Source of the DNA: Coprinellus micaceus
Lineage: Eukaryota > Basidiomycota > Agaricomycetes > Agaricales > Psathyrellaceae
NCBI GenBank assembly: GCA_951394405.1
Contig: OX596336.1
Span: forward strand, 930,001-994,000
Length of the DNA: 64,000 nucleotides
Direction of reading: 5' to 3'
Below are positions 1 through 10,689 of the stretch, one piece after another. The position numbers and the translations under genes were made by a program. The notes beneath the pieces are model-generated. The model was not told where the DNA came from. It made no database searches and saw nothing but the letters and a program-made list of their open reading frames with translations. Each line of letters opens with the position of its first letter. Positions within the stretch are counted from its first letter, which is position 1.

Positions 1-1
1 A

Positions 2-835
2 TGGAAGTTCACGCCGGAAGCCATGGAGAATCTTGCTGCAGTGAGCCAAGCGAGGAAGGAACGAATGGAAGCGGAGTTGAAGGAGATTGAAGAGGCGAAA
101 CTGGCTGAGGAGGGATTGACGAAGGATCTAGAAGGAGCCGACGAGACGTCCATGCCTGACCTTTGGACTCAGCTGGCGGAAGCGAAGGGTCGGCGTGAAT
201 CGCTGGAACAGCACCATCAGGACAACAAGGGGAAGGAAAATGGCCAATTTATCAAGTGGAAGAAAGAGGGGAAAAAGGGCAAAGAAACCGAACTGGTGAA
301 GCTGAACGCAGAGCTACTTAGATGCCAGAGGAAAGTATGGGAGGTGGAGGGCCAGTTGAAAAAGGTCGACCAGCTTGATGAAGACAGTACCGTGGATGCT
401 AGTCGCGGGAAGGCGGAGCAAGCAGCAGATGCTGGAGAAACCAGTGCAGAATTTAGGAAGGCGGTCGATGGGCAAGTCAGACCTCCCGCTGGTCGCGAAG
501 GGGGAGTCGGGAGCGACGACCAGAGGTCTGATAGGCTGAGGGTACTTGAAGAGGAAGAAAGGCGCGTACAGCAAATGAAACGGACGCAGGTGGAGCGGGA
601 AGCAAAATTGAAGGTGCAGGAGGCGCGATACTCTCGAAAGTTGGCGATCGCCGAACGTCTTCTCAGACAGCCAGGGTCTAGCTTGCCCAAGACGATCCAA
701 AAGACTGAGAGAAGAAAGGTGGCATCTACGAAGAAGCTTCACGCAACTCGAACGGAGCTCGTGGAGGTCAACCAACTGTTAGAAATGGTCCAAGGAGAAC
801 AGGATCGGTTGGAAAACGAGAAACGTCTGCTTTGA
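2..835 (+). CDS. Coiled-coil protein, 3' end only (5' partial)
   Basis: The frame is open from the window edge (first in-window codons read W-K-F-T-P-E-A-M) to a TGA at 833-835, so the true start lies upstream. About 277 residues are visible. They are very rich in Glu, Lys, Arg and Gln with heptad-like Leu spacing, for example EAELKEIEEAKLAEEG near the start and the last 90 residues, which points to a long coiled coil interrupted by a Gly/Asp/Ser-rich hinge around residues 145-185. No catalytic motif, membrane segment or conserved C-terminal domain is seen. In particular it lacks the LNxEI...LQxAxQ...SW tail of the four coiled-coil paralogs elsewhere in this window. Function is unknown. The composition and lack of stops over 830 nt support coding. 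Confidence 0.6.
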   Translation, partial: WKFTPEAMENLAAVSQARKERMEAELKEIEEAKLAEEGLTKDLEGADETSMPDLWTQLAEAKGRRESLEQHHQDNKGKENGQFIKWKKEGKKGKETELVKLNAELLRCQRKVWEVEGQLKKVDQLDEDSTVDASRGKAEQAADAGETSAEFRKAVDGQVRPPAGREGGVGSDDQRSDRLRVLEEEERRVQQMKRTQVEREAKLKVQEARYSRKLAIAERLLRQPGSSLPKTIQKTERRKVASTKKLHATRTELVEVNQLLEMVQGEQDRLENEKRLL

Positions 836-2070
836 TCATATGTGCTTCAAGGAATGACTTACGAATTGCTGAAATGAAACTCAATTAGTGCACATCAGAC
901 CCTCCGCAGAACAAAGCCTATAGCCAGTGGGTTCAGGGCGCTTAAGCGCCCACAGCCGGCCAGCGCCGAATCGAAGCCACATATCAAAGGGAACGAGTTC
1001 AGGACATAAGGTTGGTACCAACGCGTAAGGCGCCTACTCTGCTGCGTGACCTCGAGTACTTCAGCTTCTATTTGGTATTTGGCACGCCCCCGTACGAACT
1101 CCAAACTGTGATAGTCGTTTTCTAGACGCGCCATCGCCCGTCGGCTCGTCCCCAGCGCTCGAAACAGTGTCGCGTTGTTCGGACGACTCTACGCTTCACG
1201 CCCTACGCGTCTCGGACGCCTCAATGTTCCCTCCTCCTTCTCCCCTTCATATCTCTCTGCCTCTGCCTCTTTACCCCAATCCTCCAAGCTCATTGTAGCT
1301 CATTTCGGCGGTCACATCCGCCGAGTCAAGCACCCTGCCATCTTCCCGATACCTCAAGCCCACCCAAGCGAGTCAAGCCAATCTTCCGCCGAACTCACCG
1401 AGTAGTCCGAGAAGTCCTCCTGGTGCCCAAACTCCGTGGGGCCGTGAAGTCCTTCCTCTGTCCACATAGCAGTTGAATCCTCTTTTCTGCTGAATTGCAC
1501 AGTCGCACGGGCCCATCGTAATTACATCGCTGTCGAGCAGGCTAACCTTGCGCTCGCTTTGGTTCACCTCGGGAGCGGGCGCCTATCAAGGCCGTCGGCC
1601 CTGTATAACCGAAGGGCTTCCTACCCATCCTCACCCGTCCTCTTGCCTCCGGGCTTTCGTGCCCAAAAGTCAGAGAGGGGCGACATTTCCAGCGCATAAT
1701 AATCGTAGGCAAGCCAATTTTGCGGCAAATAAAAATATATATCAGGATAGGGGGCAGCCAACGGCACAGCCCTCTGATCATCACCATCCGCGTCTCAAGG
1801 TCACAGATGTGTAGCCCCTGACCATACACGAGGGTAAGCGCCCGGAAAGCTTGAATGAGACTTGAGCTTTTTAGGGCGCCCTCGTGGTCTTCACATCTCT
1901 TGCTGTGACGACAACGACGACAACCGTCACTTTCTCCACTTCTGCTTATCGTGATTACGACGGTGCACGTTTGCTTTCACGACTACCACGACCGGCGCTG
2001 CCCTTGCTTCTGCTTGCGACTTGAACGACGACGGCGGCGACTCAAGTAAACGGCGCCCACGACTGCTGCG
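836..2070. other. Intergenic region upstream of the first Hsp70-like gene
   Basis: No gene is supported here. Short open frames exist on both strands, including two that overlap head-to-head at 1542-1829, but none has recognisable composition, splice structure or similarity to other genes in the window. The last 150 bases before 2071 are probably the promoter/5' leader of the Hsp70-like gene. Confidence 0.4.
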
Positions 2071-4646
2071 ATGGTGTCATCAGCAGCGAGCCCGATCGCT
2101 ACGCGCCCTCCATACCGCGGGTATCGACGGAAGCTGGTGTTGGCGTTCGATGTGGGGACGACGTATAGCGGCATTTCCTACACGTGAGTCCACACCTGAT
2201 TGGGCGCTAGAGGGCTGAGCTTAACGGATGGTGCGTAGGGTGTTAGATCCAGGCCAAGTACCCGAGGTCAAGCCCGTAACACGGTTCGTCCATCGTCCTC
2301 CGCCCACCGCTCCCCACTCACGACGACACACAGCTTCCCCGCACACGAACACATAAGCGGGGCCTCCAAAATCCCCACTGTGCTCTACTATGACCGCCAA
2401 GGGGCCGTTAAAGCCGCTGGAGCTGAAGCCATGAAAGACGGGATCTTCGAGACCGCCGAGGACGAAGGCTGGATCAAGACCGAATGGTTCAAACTGCACC
2501 TCCGCCCGCTCTCCGCATCCACATCCCAAATCACCGATGAGATCCCCCCTCTGCCCACGCACAAAACCGTCGTCCACGTCCTCTCCGACTACCTCAGGTA
2601 CCTCAAATACTGCGTGCAAGAGTACGTGAAGGACACGCATGCGAATGGGGCGGAGCTGTGGGCGAGTGTGGAGGGGGATGTGGATTATGTGTTGAGCCAT
2701 CCGAATGGGTGGGGAGGGAGTCAGCAGGAGAGGATGAGGAAGGCGGCGGTGATGGCGGGGCTGGTGCCGGATACACAGGTGGGGATGGGGAGGGTGCGGT
2801 TTGTGAGTGAGGGGGAGGCGAGTTTGCATTTTTCGATTCAGAATGGGTTGCCGAGTGGGGTTATGGAGGTAAGCGGCTGTTTGCTTGGATGCGAGCTGAT
2901 AATTGATGATTTTGGGGATAGAGAGGGGAAGGCGTGGTCGTGGTCGACGCGGGAGGAGGAACCGTGGATATAAGCGCCTACGGTCGATCACAAACCCCGG
3001 GTCGCGATACGGTCTTTGAAGAGATCGCCCCGCCACAGTGTCACTTCCATGGCTCCGTCTTCGTTACCATCCACGCTGGTGTATTTTTGGAGAGTGCGTG
3101 CCTCGTACTGCCATCTACGCAGGACCTTGCTCACAACCGAGCGCCCACCTAGACTACCTCAAAGACTCCCCCTTCCAAGACGACATCGAGCACATCCTGC
3201 GGTGTTTCGACAAAACGACGAAACCTAGGTTCCGGAATAAGGATGAGCCGCAGTATATCAAGTTTGGGAGTACGAGGGATAATGACCCTTCGTGTGGGAT
3301 TCGGTTTGGGCAGATGAAGGTGGAGGGGTGAGTTTCAACGTTCCCTGGGTTACGTTTTGGTGAGAGTGGACAGGAAAAGAGGAAGAGAGTGGAAGAAGCG
3401 AGGAAGAGAGAGGGTAGATGCTGACGCACCTTGATATAGGTCCGAGGTGGCGGGGTTCTTCGAGCCTTCTGTCAAGTGCATCGTAAATGGGGTCCTGGAG
3501 CAGCGGAGGCAGGCTCACCGGGCGATGACGGTGAGTACCTTGTTTCATCTCTCTTTCGTCGCGTTGGATCGCTTTGCCAGGGTGATGACAGCCCAATGCC
3601 GATGCTATTTTACGCGTCTAAACCGTCATCACACGGATAACTAGCTAATTCTATCCTTTTGCTTAGCATGTCGTTCTGGTCGGCGGGTTCGCAGCGAGCG
3701 ATTGGCTGTTTTCGCGCGTTCAGGAAGCCCTGAAACCGCATGGGATGAACGTCGTTAGGCCGGAAAACCATGTGTACGCGCATCGCTCTTACCGTGACAT
3801 CTGAGGTTATTTGCTCACTCAAATTACTTGCATTGCAGGAACAAAGCAGTCTCCGACGGCGCGATCTCCTTCTACCTCGACCACTTCGTGAACACGCGCG
3901 TAACCAAGATGGTGTACGGCAACTTTTGTCATGTTCCGTTTGTGGAGAGCGATCCCGAGCACCGGAATCGGATGTCGCAGGTATTCATGAGCATTTCGGG
4001 GCAGAAGAGGATCGCGGACACGTTTGATATTATTTTGCACAAGGTACGTGCGCGAGGGTTTAGAGTTTTGAGCAGTCGCCTTAGCTTCCTTTTTCTGTGC
4101 ATTTTATGAATCCATTTTTTCATCCTTCGAGCGATTCAGCTGACGAAAAACGGGTAGAATCAACAAGTCTCAGAGACGAAGGAGTTTAGGAAGTCCTATT
4201 TCAGAGAGTCGGGGAAAAAGGACGACTTCAAGAAGGCGGCGTTCTATGTGTGGGGATATCGAGGAGTCAACCTTAAGCCGAAATGGAAGGATGTTGATCA
4301 TGGTGAGTCGCTCTATGTCTTCGTTCACTCCTGAACCGAATAGCTAATTAACTCGGTGTTGCGCCTCTTAGAAAACTACACCCAGATCTGTACGATCGAA
4401 GTCGACCTCTCGAGGTTGGCGCTCCAACCGAAACGGAACGATAGAGGGTCGACGTTCTTCCGGTTGGAGTACGAGATCGTGTTGATGTTCGGGTTGGCGG
4501 AGTTTAAGGCGCAGATTGCGTATAAGGAGAACGGCGTTGAGAAGAGGTAAGTCTCATGTGTTACTTGGTATGGGTGCCTGTGATGAAGCGCTGATGGGCG
4601 GACTTGTAGGAGTGAAGCGAAGATCTTGTACGAAGCTGACTCATAG
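2071..4646 (+). CDS. HSPA12-type Hsp70-like ATPase, copy 1
   Basis: Eleven exons: 2071-2183, 2239-2283, 2334-2868, 2922-3093, 3153-3327, 3440-3530, 3667-3773, 3839-4043, 4158-4302, 4372-4546, 4610-4646. All junctions keep frame and give 599 aa. The actin/Hsp70 ATPase motifs are visible: phosphate-1 DVGTTYSG (residues 27-34), phosphate-2 VVDAGGGTVDISAY (about 239-252) and the adenosine motif VLVGGFAASD. There is no canonical Hsp70 peptide-binding domain or EEVD tail, as is usual for the HSPA12 branch that is greatly expanded in Agaricomycetes. It is a tandem paralog of the next gene, with eight internal exons of identical or nearly identical length. The client and cellular role of this branch are not established; a cytosolic ATPase is the inference. 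Confidence 0.9.
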
Positions 4647-5425
4647 GACCCCAACTCCTCTTGATCGGCGAGGTCTTGGAATATGTGCATAGGTTCTGGA
4701 TTTCATATGCTGCATGCTACTATCATGATGATACCCCTTTCATTTACCTTCTTCGTTTATTGTACTCGGATTTGTCTTCATTCACTGCTTCATCTATCTG
4801 CTTCCTCCAGCGCGCCACTGTTTGATTTCTTCCTTCACTGTGCTCGGCAGAACCGTAGGCCTTTGGGGTAACACGGAACTCGAATCGATCTCAGGGATTC
4901 GGGAAGGGTGAGTTGATATCGCTTGCTATCCAGACTGACCACTTATCGATCTAATCGTTGACAGATTTCCAGATACTTGGTAATTGGCAGGGTGAAGGCA
5001 GTCAAGTGCGGAAGCGATCGTACCTCCTAGCGTTCACACATCTCCCGCGAAAGGGGAACGCAACACGGTCCAGGCGTGAATCAAAGGTAACTTTGGCTTA
5101 ATGCACTGACCCACCTCAACACATGTTTCCAGCATGTCCGTCGTATGCATTGAGCCTTCCAGATAGGTCCATCGTCGCCTGTACGCCTCGTGTCACTGTG
5201 ACCGCAGCGCGCCATAGGCATGGTGTATGCACACTGGCCAGTGGCTTGGTACGCAGGGTGGGGTGTGGTCATAAGGACGTGCAAGGCAACCCTGCTGCTA
5301 TCCCTGCCTCGCTGGCTGCGCTCACCGCTCTCCTTGCGACTCTCCCGTTTTCAAATTTGCACTTCCTCTTCATAACGAACTTACACTTCGCCACGAATCG
5401 TGAGCCACAGCAGCATTGAGCAAGT
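4647..5425. other. Spacer between the tandem Hsp70-like genes
   Basis: About 780 bases with only short, unsupported open frames. It presumably holds the 3' end of copy 1 and the promoter of copy 2. Nothing else is recognised. Confidence 0.4.
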
Positions 5426-7864
5426 ATGGGATCCGCACGATCCGCGTATGATGGACCCAAGCGCAAGCTGATACTTGCATTCGATGTGGGGACGACGTAT
5501 AGTGGGGTTTCGTATACGTGCGTACATTTCCGCCACAGATCCTCTCGCTTAAGCTGATCTCCGAGAAATGACAGGATCCTCACTCCGGACCAGGTACCTG
5601 AGATTAGAGGTGTTACGAGGTGTGTCGGCCAGAGCGCGTACCAGGAGGTGGAGTCTGACGCTGCTGCGTGAATCAGGTTCCCTGCGCAGGAGCACGTTGG
5701 TGGAGATTGCAAGATTCCGTCCTTGCTGTACTACGACAAGGACGGGGAAGTCCGCGCGGCGGGTGCTGAGGCGATACGAGAAGATATGGTGGCACTGAAA
5801 GAGGAAGAGGGGTGGGTGCCGACGCCATGGTAAGACCATTCCCTTTCGTCTGTTAGATCTTGGGCTGAGCATCATACGCGTTGCGCTGGATAGGTTCAAG
5901 CTCCACCTAAGACCAAAGAGTGGGATGGGCGCTATTCCAGACTCCCCTGCATCCAAGATACCAGATCTTCCACCGAATAAGACTGCCGTCCAGGTCCTAG
6001 CGGATTTCATGAAGTACCTATACAAATGTACGCGAACATACATCGAAGAGACGCACATCGGGTTCTCGGCCAGTACCGACGCAGCCACCCCTGCTGCTGA
6101 AAGAAGCCCTGGGATGTTCGACATCCTGGAAAAAGAGGGTCAAATCGACTTTGTCCTGTCGCACCCGAACGGCTGGGAGGGCGCACAGCAGGAGCAAATG
6201 AGGCGCGCAGCTGTGCTTGCAGGCCTCGTGCCTTCCGACGAAGACGCTGGATCGAGGATCTCGTTTGTCACAGAGGGCGAAGCAAGTTTGCATTTTTGCC
6301 TGAGGAGTGGGCTTGGAGTGGATAGTGTGATGGGAGGAGGTAATGGGGTGTTGATCGTGGATGCGGGTGGTGGAACGGTAGATATGAGTGCGTATTCGAA
6401 GGCGGGGAAGGAGGAGTGGTTTGAGGAAGTCGCGGCACCTGAGTGTCATTTTCAGGGGTCGATCTTTGTGACGTTCAATGCGAGGGCATTTCTGGAAGGT
6501 GAGTGGAGAGTCATTCGAGGTGTAGTGCTAAACGCTGACCGAGATGTCGTGTAGCGCATCTGAAGAACTCAAAGTTCACCGAGGACGTGCCGAGGATCGC
6601 GGAGTGCTTCGATAGTTCTACGAAACTGAGGTTCAGGAACCCGGACGATCCGCAGTACATCAGGTTTGGGGGCGTGAGGGACAAGGACTTGGCGTTTGGG
6701 ATTCGGTCGGGGCAGTTGAGGCTTGAGGGGTGTGTAGCCTCGCCCCTACCCTATGCCCAAAATATACTGATCTAGTCGATCTTAGCGAGAAGGTGGCCTC
6801 GTTCTTCGAGCCATCTGTGAATTGTATCATCGCGTCGGTCAAGGGAATGGTCGACTCTTCGCAGAAATCTATCAAGGTGTGTGGTGGGGTCCGTGTGTGT
6901 CGCGATGTTGGGTTCTGATGTTGCTTCAGTCGGTATTCCTTGTTGGAGGGTTTGGTGCGAGTGACTATCTCTTCGCTCAACTCAAGGAGGGCCTCGCACC
7001 GCTTGGGCTCAACGTCCTTCGCCCTGATACACATGTGTACGTTCATAGTCCTGCTCCAGCTCCCGGTTGATGCTCACAACCGCTGTAGGAACAAAGCAGT
7101 CGCAGAGGGAGCCGTCTCCTTCTACCTCGACCACCGCGTCGGTTCTCGTATGTCCAAGTTCACCTACGGCGTCAACTGCCATGTACCCTACAACCCCAAC
7201 GACGAGGAACATAGGCTGCGGTCTATCTGTAGCTGGTTGTCCCCGTCGGGCTTGAGAAGGTTGCCGGGGTTCTTCAGCGCTATCTTGCCCAAGGTATGGA
7301 ACAACTCCGCATTGGGCTCCTTGAGGGGATGTAGCTGATATAATCGTGATGGGTAGAACACGCAAGTATCGGAGACGAAGGAGTTCAAGCGGTCGTACTT
7401 CGAGGAGTCGGACTTCCTCTCGAACTTCACGAATGTATCCATCACGCTGGACTGTTATCGAGGTTTGGTGGAGAACCCGAAGTGGATGGATGTTGATGCA
7501 GGTCAGTTCTATACACTGTCTAAAGAGTGCCTGGAATAACTGACCCTCTTTCGAAAGACAATTACTCCACGTTGTGCACTGTGAACGTCGACCTCTCGAA
7601 GATGGGCAAAGCTCTCGGGCCATTCAAGGGCTCCGATGGACGGCTTTATTACAAGGCCAACTTCGATATCGTTCTGCTGTTTGGGTTGACCGAGTTGAAG
7701 GCTCAGGTTTGTTGGAAGGAAAAGGTGAGTTTTCCTCGGGGTTCCCATGAGTCTATTGTAAGTGTGTCGCTGATACCGGACATATGACGTAGGGCGTAGA
7801 GAAGAGGAGCCCCGCGAAGATCGTGTATGAACCGGCCAATGCGCTGATTAGCAAGGGTGAATGA
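5426..7864 (+). CDS. HSPA12-type Hsp70-like ATPase, copy 2
   Basis: Eleven exons: 5426-5517, 5575-5619, 5677-5829, 5894-6498, 6555-6729, 6786-6876, 6930-7036, 7089-7293, 7357-7501, 7558-7724, 7793-7864, giving 618 aa. It has phosphate-1 DVGTTYSG, phosphate-2 VLIVDAGGGTVDMSAY and adenosine motif FLVGGFGASD. Exons of 45, 175, 91, 107, 205 and 145 nt match copy 1 exactly in length and phase, so the pair arose by tandem duplication. The two proteins are nevertheless clearly diverged. Copy 2 has an intron after the first ...PTPW that copy 1 lacks, while copy 1 has an intron just before its phosphate-2 motif that copy 2 lacks. Copy 2 also has a longer C-terminus (VYEPANALISKGE). ATP binding is well supported; the biological role is inferred only from the family. 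Confidence 0.9.
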
Positions 7865-8206
7865 AGACCCCTTGACGCTTTTTTGCCTCGTTTATGCTCT
7901 GGCAGCCTACCCTTCATTTCAAGCTATTTATGCTTTCTCCCGTAGTAACTATGCCTGCTTCTATATGGTTTTGTACCCCGTAGCCTGTCTTATTTTATTA
8001 ATTACTGACGCCGCCAATGAGGACTTGAAACACGACCCTTGGAACTGGTCCTGGTACGAGTCTGGAGTAGATGGGCGCTTGTAGGTGGTTGCTTTGACTT
8101 CATCGACTGACTGATGTGGCTGTGCAGAATTCGCGTCTGCGCACGCCGCGCAATATCCCAGTTCTGGCTTTTACCGTCACGATCTCCTCTCCTCCCATCC
8201 TCTACG
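7865..8206. other. Short intergenic region before CCT8
   Basis: About 340 bases between the Hsp70-like stop and the CCT8 start. A pyrimidine-rich stretch precedes the CCT8 ATG, consistent with a fungal promoter and leader. No further gene is seen. Confidence 0.4.
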
Positions 8207-10095
8207 ATGGCTCTCAAAGTTCCCAAAGCCAACAACCTCCAGCTCTTCAAGGACGGCTATAAGCATCTGCAGGGTCTCGACGATGCCGTCCTCAGAAACA
8301 TCCAGGCAGTGAACGAATTGTCTGACACCGTTCGGACGAGTTTTGGTCCCAATGGCGCGTCACACACGTTTTCAATAGCGAAGGAGGGCGCTAAAAGAAT
8401 GATATAGGTCGTAACAAGCTTATCATTAACCATCTTGGCCGGTTATTTGTGACATCGGATGCTGCAACGATCATTCGGGAGCTGGAGGTCGTGCATCCGG
8501 CAGCCAAGCTCCTGGTAATGGGATCGCAGGCTCAGGAGGCCGAGGTACGTAGTCAGAAGTGCTCTATTGAATGCTACTTACGGTAATGTAGATGGGTGAT
8601 GCGACGAACATGGTCCTCATCTTCGCTGGTGAGCTTTTGAAGCGGGCAGAGCATCTGCTCATCATGGGTCTTCACCCAAGCGAGGTTATCAAGGGTTACG
8701 AGCTGGGATCGCAAAAGGCTCTCGAAGAGCTTGAAAGTGCGTGATTCACAGTGTACCATTTGGTAGCCCTCTGACACATCTCAGAGCTCTCAACCTTCAG
8801 CCTTCCAACGCAACTCACCCCTTCCTCCCTCGCCCTCGCTCTGAAGCCAGCAATTGCGTCAAAACAGTACGGATCAGAAGATTTCCTGGCTGATCTCGTC
8901 GCAGAAGCAGCCCTCGCTGTCATGCCCAGCAATCCCAAGAGCTTCAACGTCGACAATGTTCGAGTAGTGAAGATCATGGGTGGAAGTCTCGCCTCAAGCA
9001 AAGTCGTGCAGGGAATGGTGTTCGGTCGTGAGCCCGAAGGCACCGTGAAAAAGATCTTCCGTGGAAAAGTCGCCATCTTTACATGCGCCCTCGACATCGC
9101 ACAGACGGAGACCAAGGGTACTGTGCTCATCAAGAATGCTGACCAGATGCTCAACTTTTCGTCTGGTGAGGAGAAGCATATGGAGGCGATCTTCAAGGAG
9201 ATCGCGGACTCTGGCGTCAAGGTCATCGTCGCTGGCTCCACAGTTGGCGAGCTTGCCCTCCATTACCTCAACCGCCTCGGCATCGCAGTCCTCAAGGTCC
9301 TCTCCAAGTTCGATCTTCGCCGACTCTGCCGCGTCGTCTCCGCCACACCCCTAGCCCGCGTTGGTGCTCCTACGCCTGAAGAGGCCGGCTTCGTCGACGT
9401 TTTCGAGACAGTTGAAATTGGTGGTGATCGTGTCACGGTAGTCAGGCAGCTTGCTCCGGGAGATGAGGGTTATGACGCCAGCTCCCCAGGAGAAAAGACC
9501 AGAACTGCCACGATCGTTCTCCGCGGGGCTACCTCAAACCGCCTCGACGACCTCGAGCGTGCCATCGACGACGGCGTGAATGTCATCAAGTCCCTGATGA
9601 AGGATCCTCGACTCGTGCCCGGTGCAGGTGCCACGGAACTCGAGCTCGCCAAAAGGGTAGACGCCTATGGCCGGGGCTTGAAGGGGCTCTCACAACACAG
9701 CGTGAAGCTCTTTGGAACTGCACTGGAAGTCGTGCCTAGGACTCTTGCCGATAATGCTCTTGGTGGTGCCGAAGGCAATGAGGTTATGAGCAGGTTGTGG
9801 GCCAAACACGACGCCAAGGGCGGTGAAGCATGGGGCGTGGATGTTGAGGTGCGTCGCAGCCTTTTCAAATTCTGCACACCGAAATTAACTGCCTTCCATT
9901 CAGGCCGAGGCCGACGGAACTCTCGATGCTAACGCTCACAAGATCTATGATTCGATCGCCGCCAAAAAGTGGGCTATCAAGCTCGCAACCGAAGCCGCCG
10001 TCTCCGTGCTTAGCGTGGATAGCATTATCATGAGCAAGCCTGCTGGCGGACCCAAGGTTCCTCAGCAGGCCGGTAACTGGGACGCGGACGACTAG
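8207..10095 (+). CDS. CCT8: T-complex protein 1 subunit theta (CCT8)
   Basis: Five exons: 8207-8354, 8408-8544, 8592-8736, 8785-9848, 9904-10095, giving 561 aa, the normal length for CCT-theta (about 550). This is one of eight different subunits of the cytosolic TRiC/CCT ring, which folds actin, tubulin and other clients using ATP. Group II chaperonin landmarks are present in order: TSFGPNGRNKLIINHLG, TSDAATI, the nucleotide-loop motif (here GDATN), the apical-domain segment with VKIMGGS and ALDIAQTETKGTV, and the late block ATELELAKRV...ALEVVPRTLADNALG. Two oddities: the first intron must begin with GC, and the usual second Gly of the GDGT/N loop reads Ala. It directly follows two Hsp70-like genes on the same strand. 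Confidence 0.96.
8355..8407 (+). other. CCT8: GC-AG intron 1 of CCT8
   Basis: Joining G8354 to G8408 recreates the conserved FGPNGRNK block. The intron then reads GCGCGT at its 5' end and TATAG at its 3' end. Reading through hits an in-frame TAG at 8405, and no GT donor keeps the block intact. Confidence 0.75.
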
Positions 10096-10689
10096 AGATC
10101 AGTGGAATAGAAGTTTTGAATGTATCACTAACATGCATGTTCGTTCTCTTTGCCTTCTGCAATTCTACCTTACTCGCACTTTCTGCAATTCAAATTTTAG
10201 ATGGCGTTTGGCTACCCCTGAGGGTGGGATCCGCCTGGATTTACCAGCTGCGCAATTCGCAGTATGACCGACAACACCTTGAACCTGTACTTTGGCCTCA
10301 CTCCCGTCTGCACCCCGAACCTAGGCGCCGAGATAAGACGTGCCAAGCTAGGTAAAGCCCCTTGAATCGCCTCACTAAGGCCGACTCTCTGCCTTTGCCA
10401 CATAGCTGCGGTTCGAATTCTGGCTGTTCGATCGTTCATTTAGAATGAGTCGTGAACCGTAATTGGGTGCGCAAGAGATCGCTGTGGGCAGTGTGGTGCC
10501 AGTGTAAGAGCACGGTCACGGTATGTTTGTTGAACGGTTGTGAGGGCAATGACATGACGACATGTGGAGTCAGGAGGGTAATATCTGAATGAGGAGGCGC
10601 CCATCGTTTAAAAGGACCTCCTCAAGACCAAGGACGGTACAATTCCCCGGCACCTCTACCTACCACTCCACACTACTACTTCCAACTCC
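10096..10689. other. Intergenic region downstream of CCT8
   Basis: About 590 bases with no supported gene. It contains the CCT8 3' flank and the promoter/leader of the next coiled-coil gene; the 80 bases before 10690 are C/T-rich. A T-arm-like stretch at about 10410 does not fold into a tRNA. Confidence 0.4.

Noticed and set aside
2221..3036. 271-codon minus-strand open frame over the first Hsp70-like gene
   Set aside because: It is antisense to exons that carry clear ATPase motifs and reads as Pro/His/Arg-rich noise; it is a codon-bias shadow.
10395..10435. Possible tRNA T-arm (GGTTCGAATTC)
   Set aside because: The flanking bases do not pair as a 5-bp T stem and no anticodon or acceptor stem can be placed.
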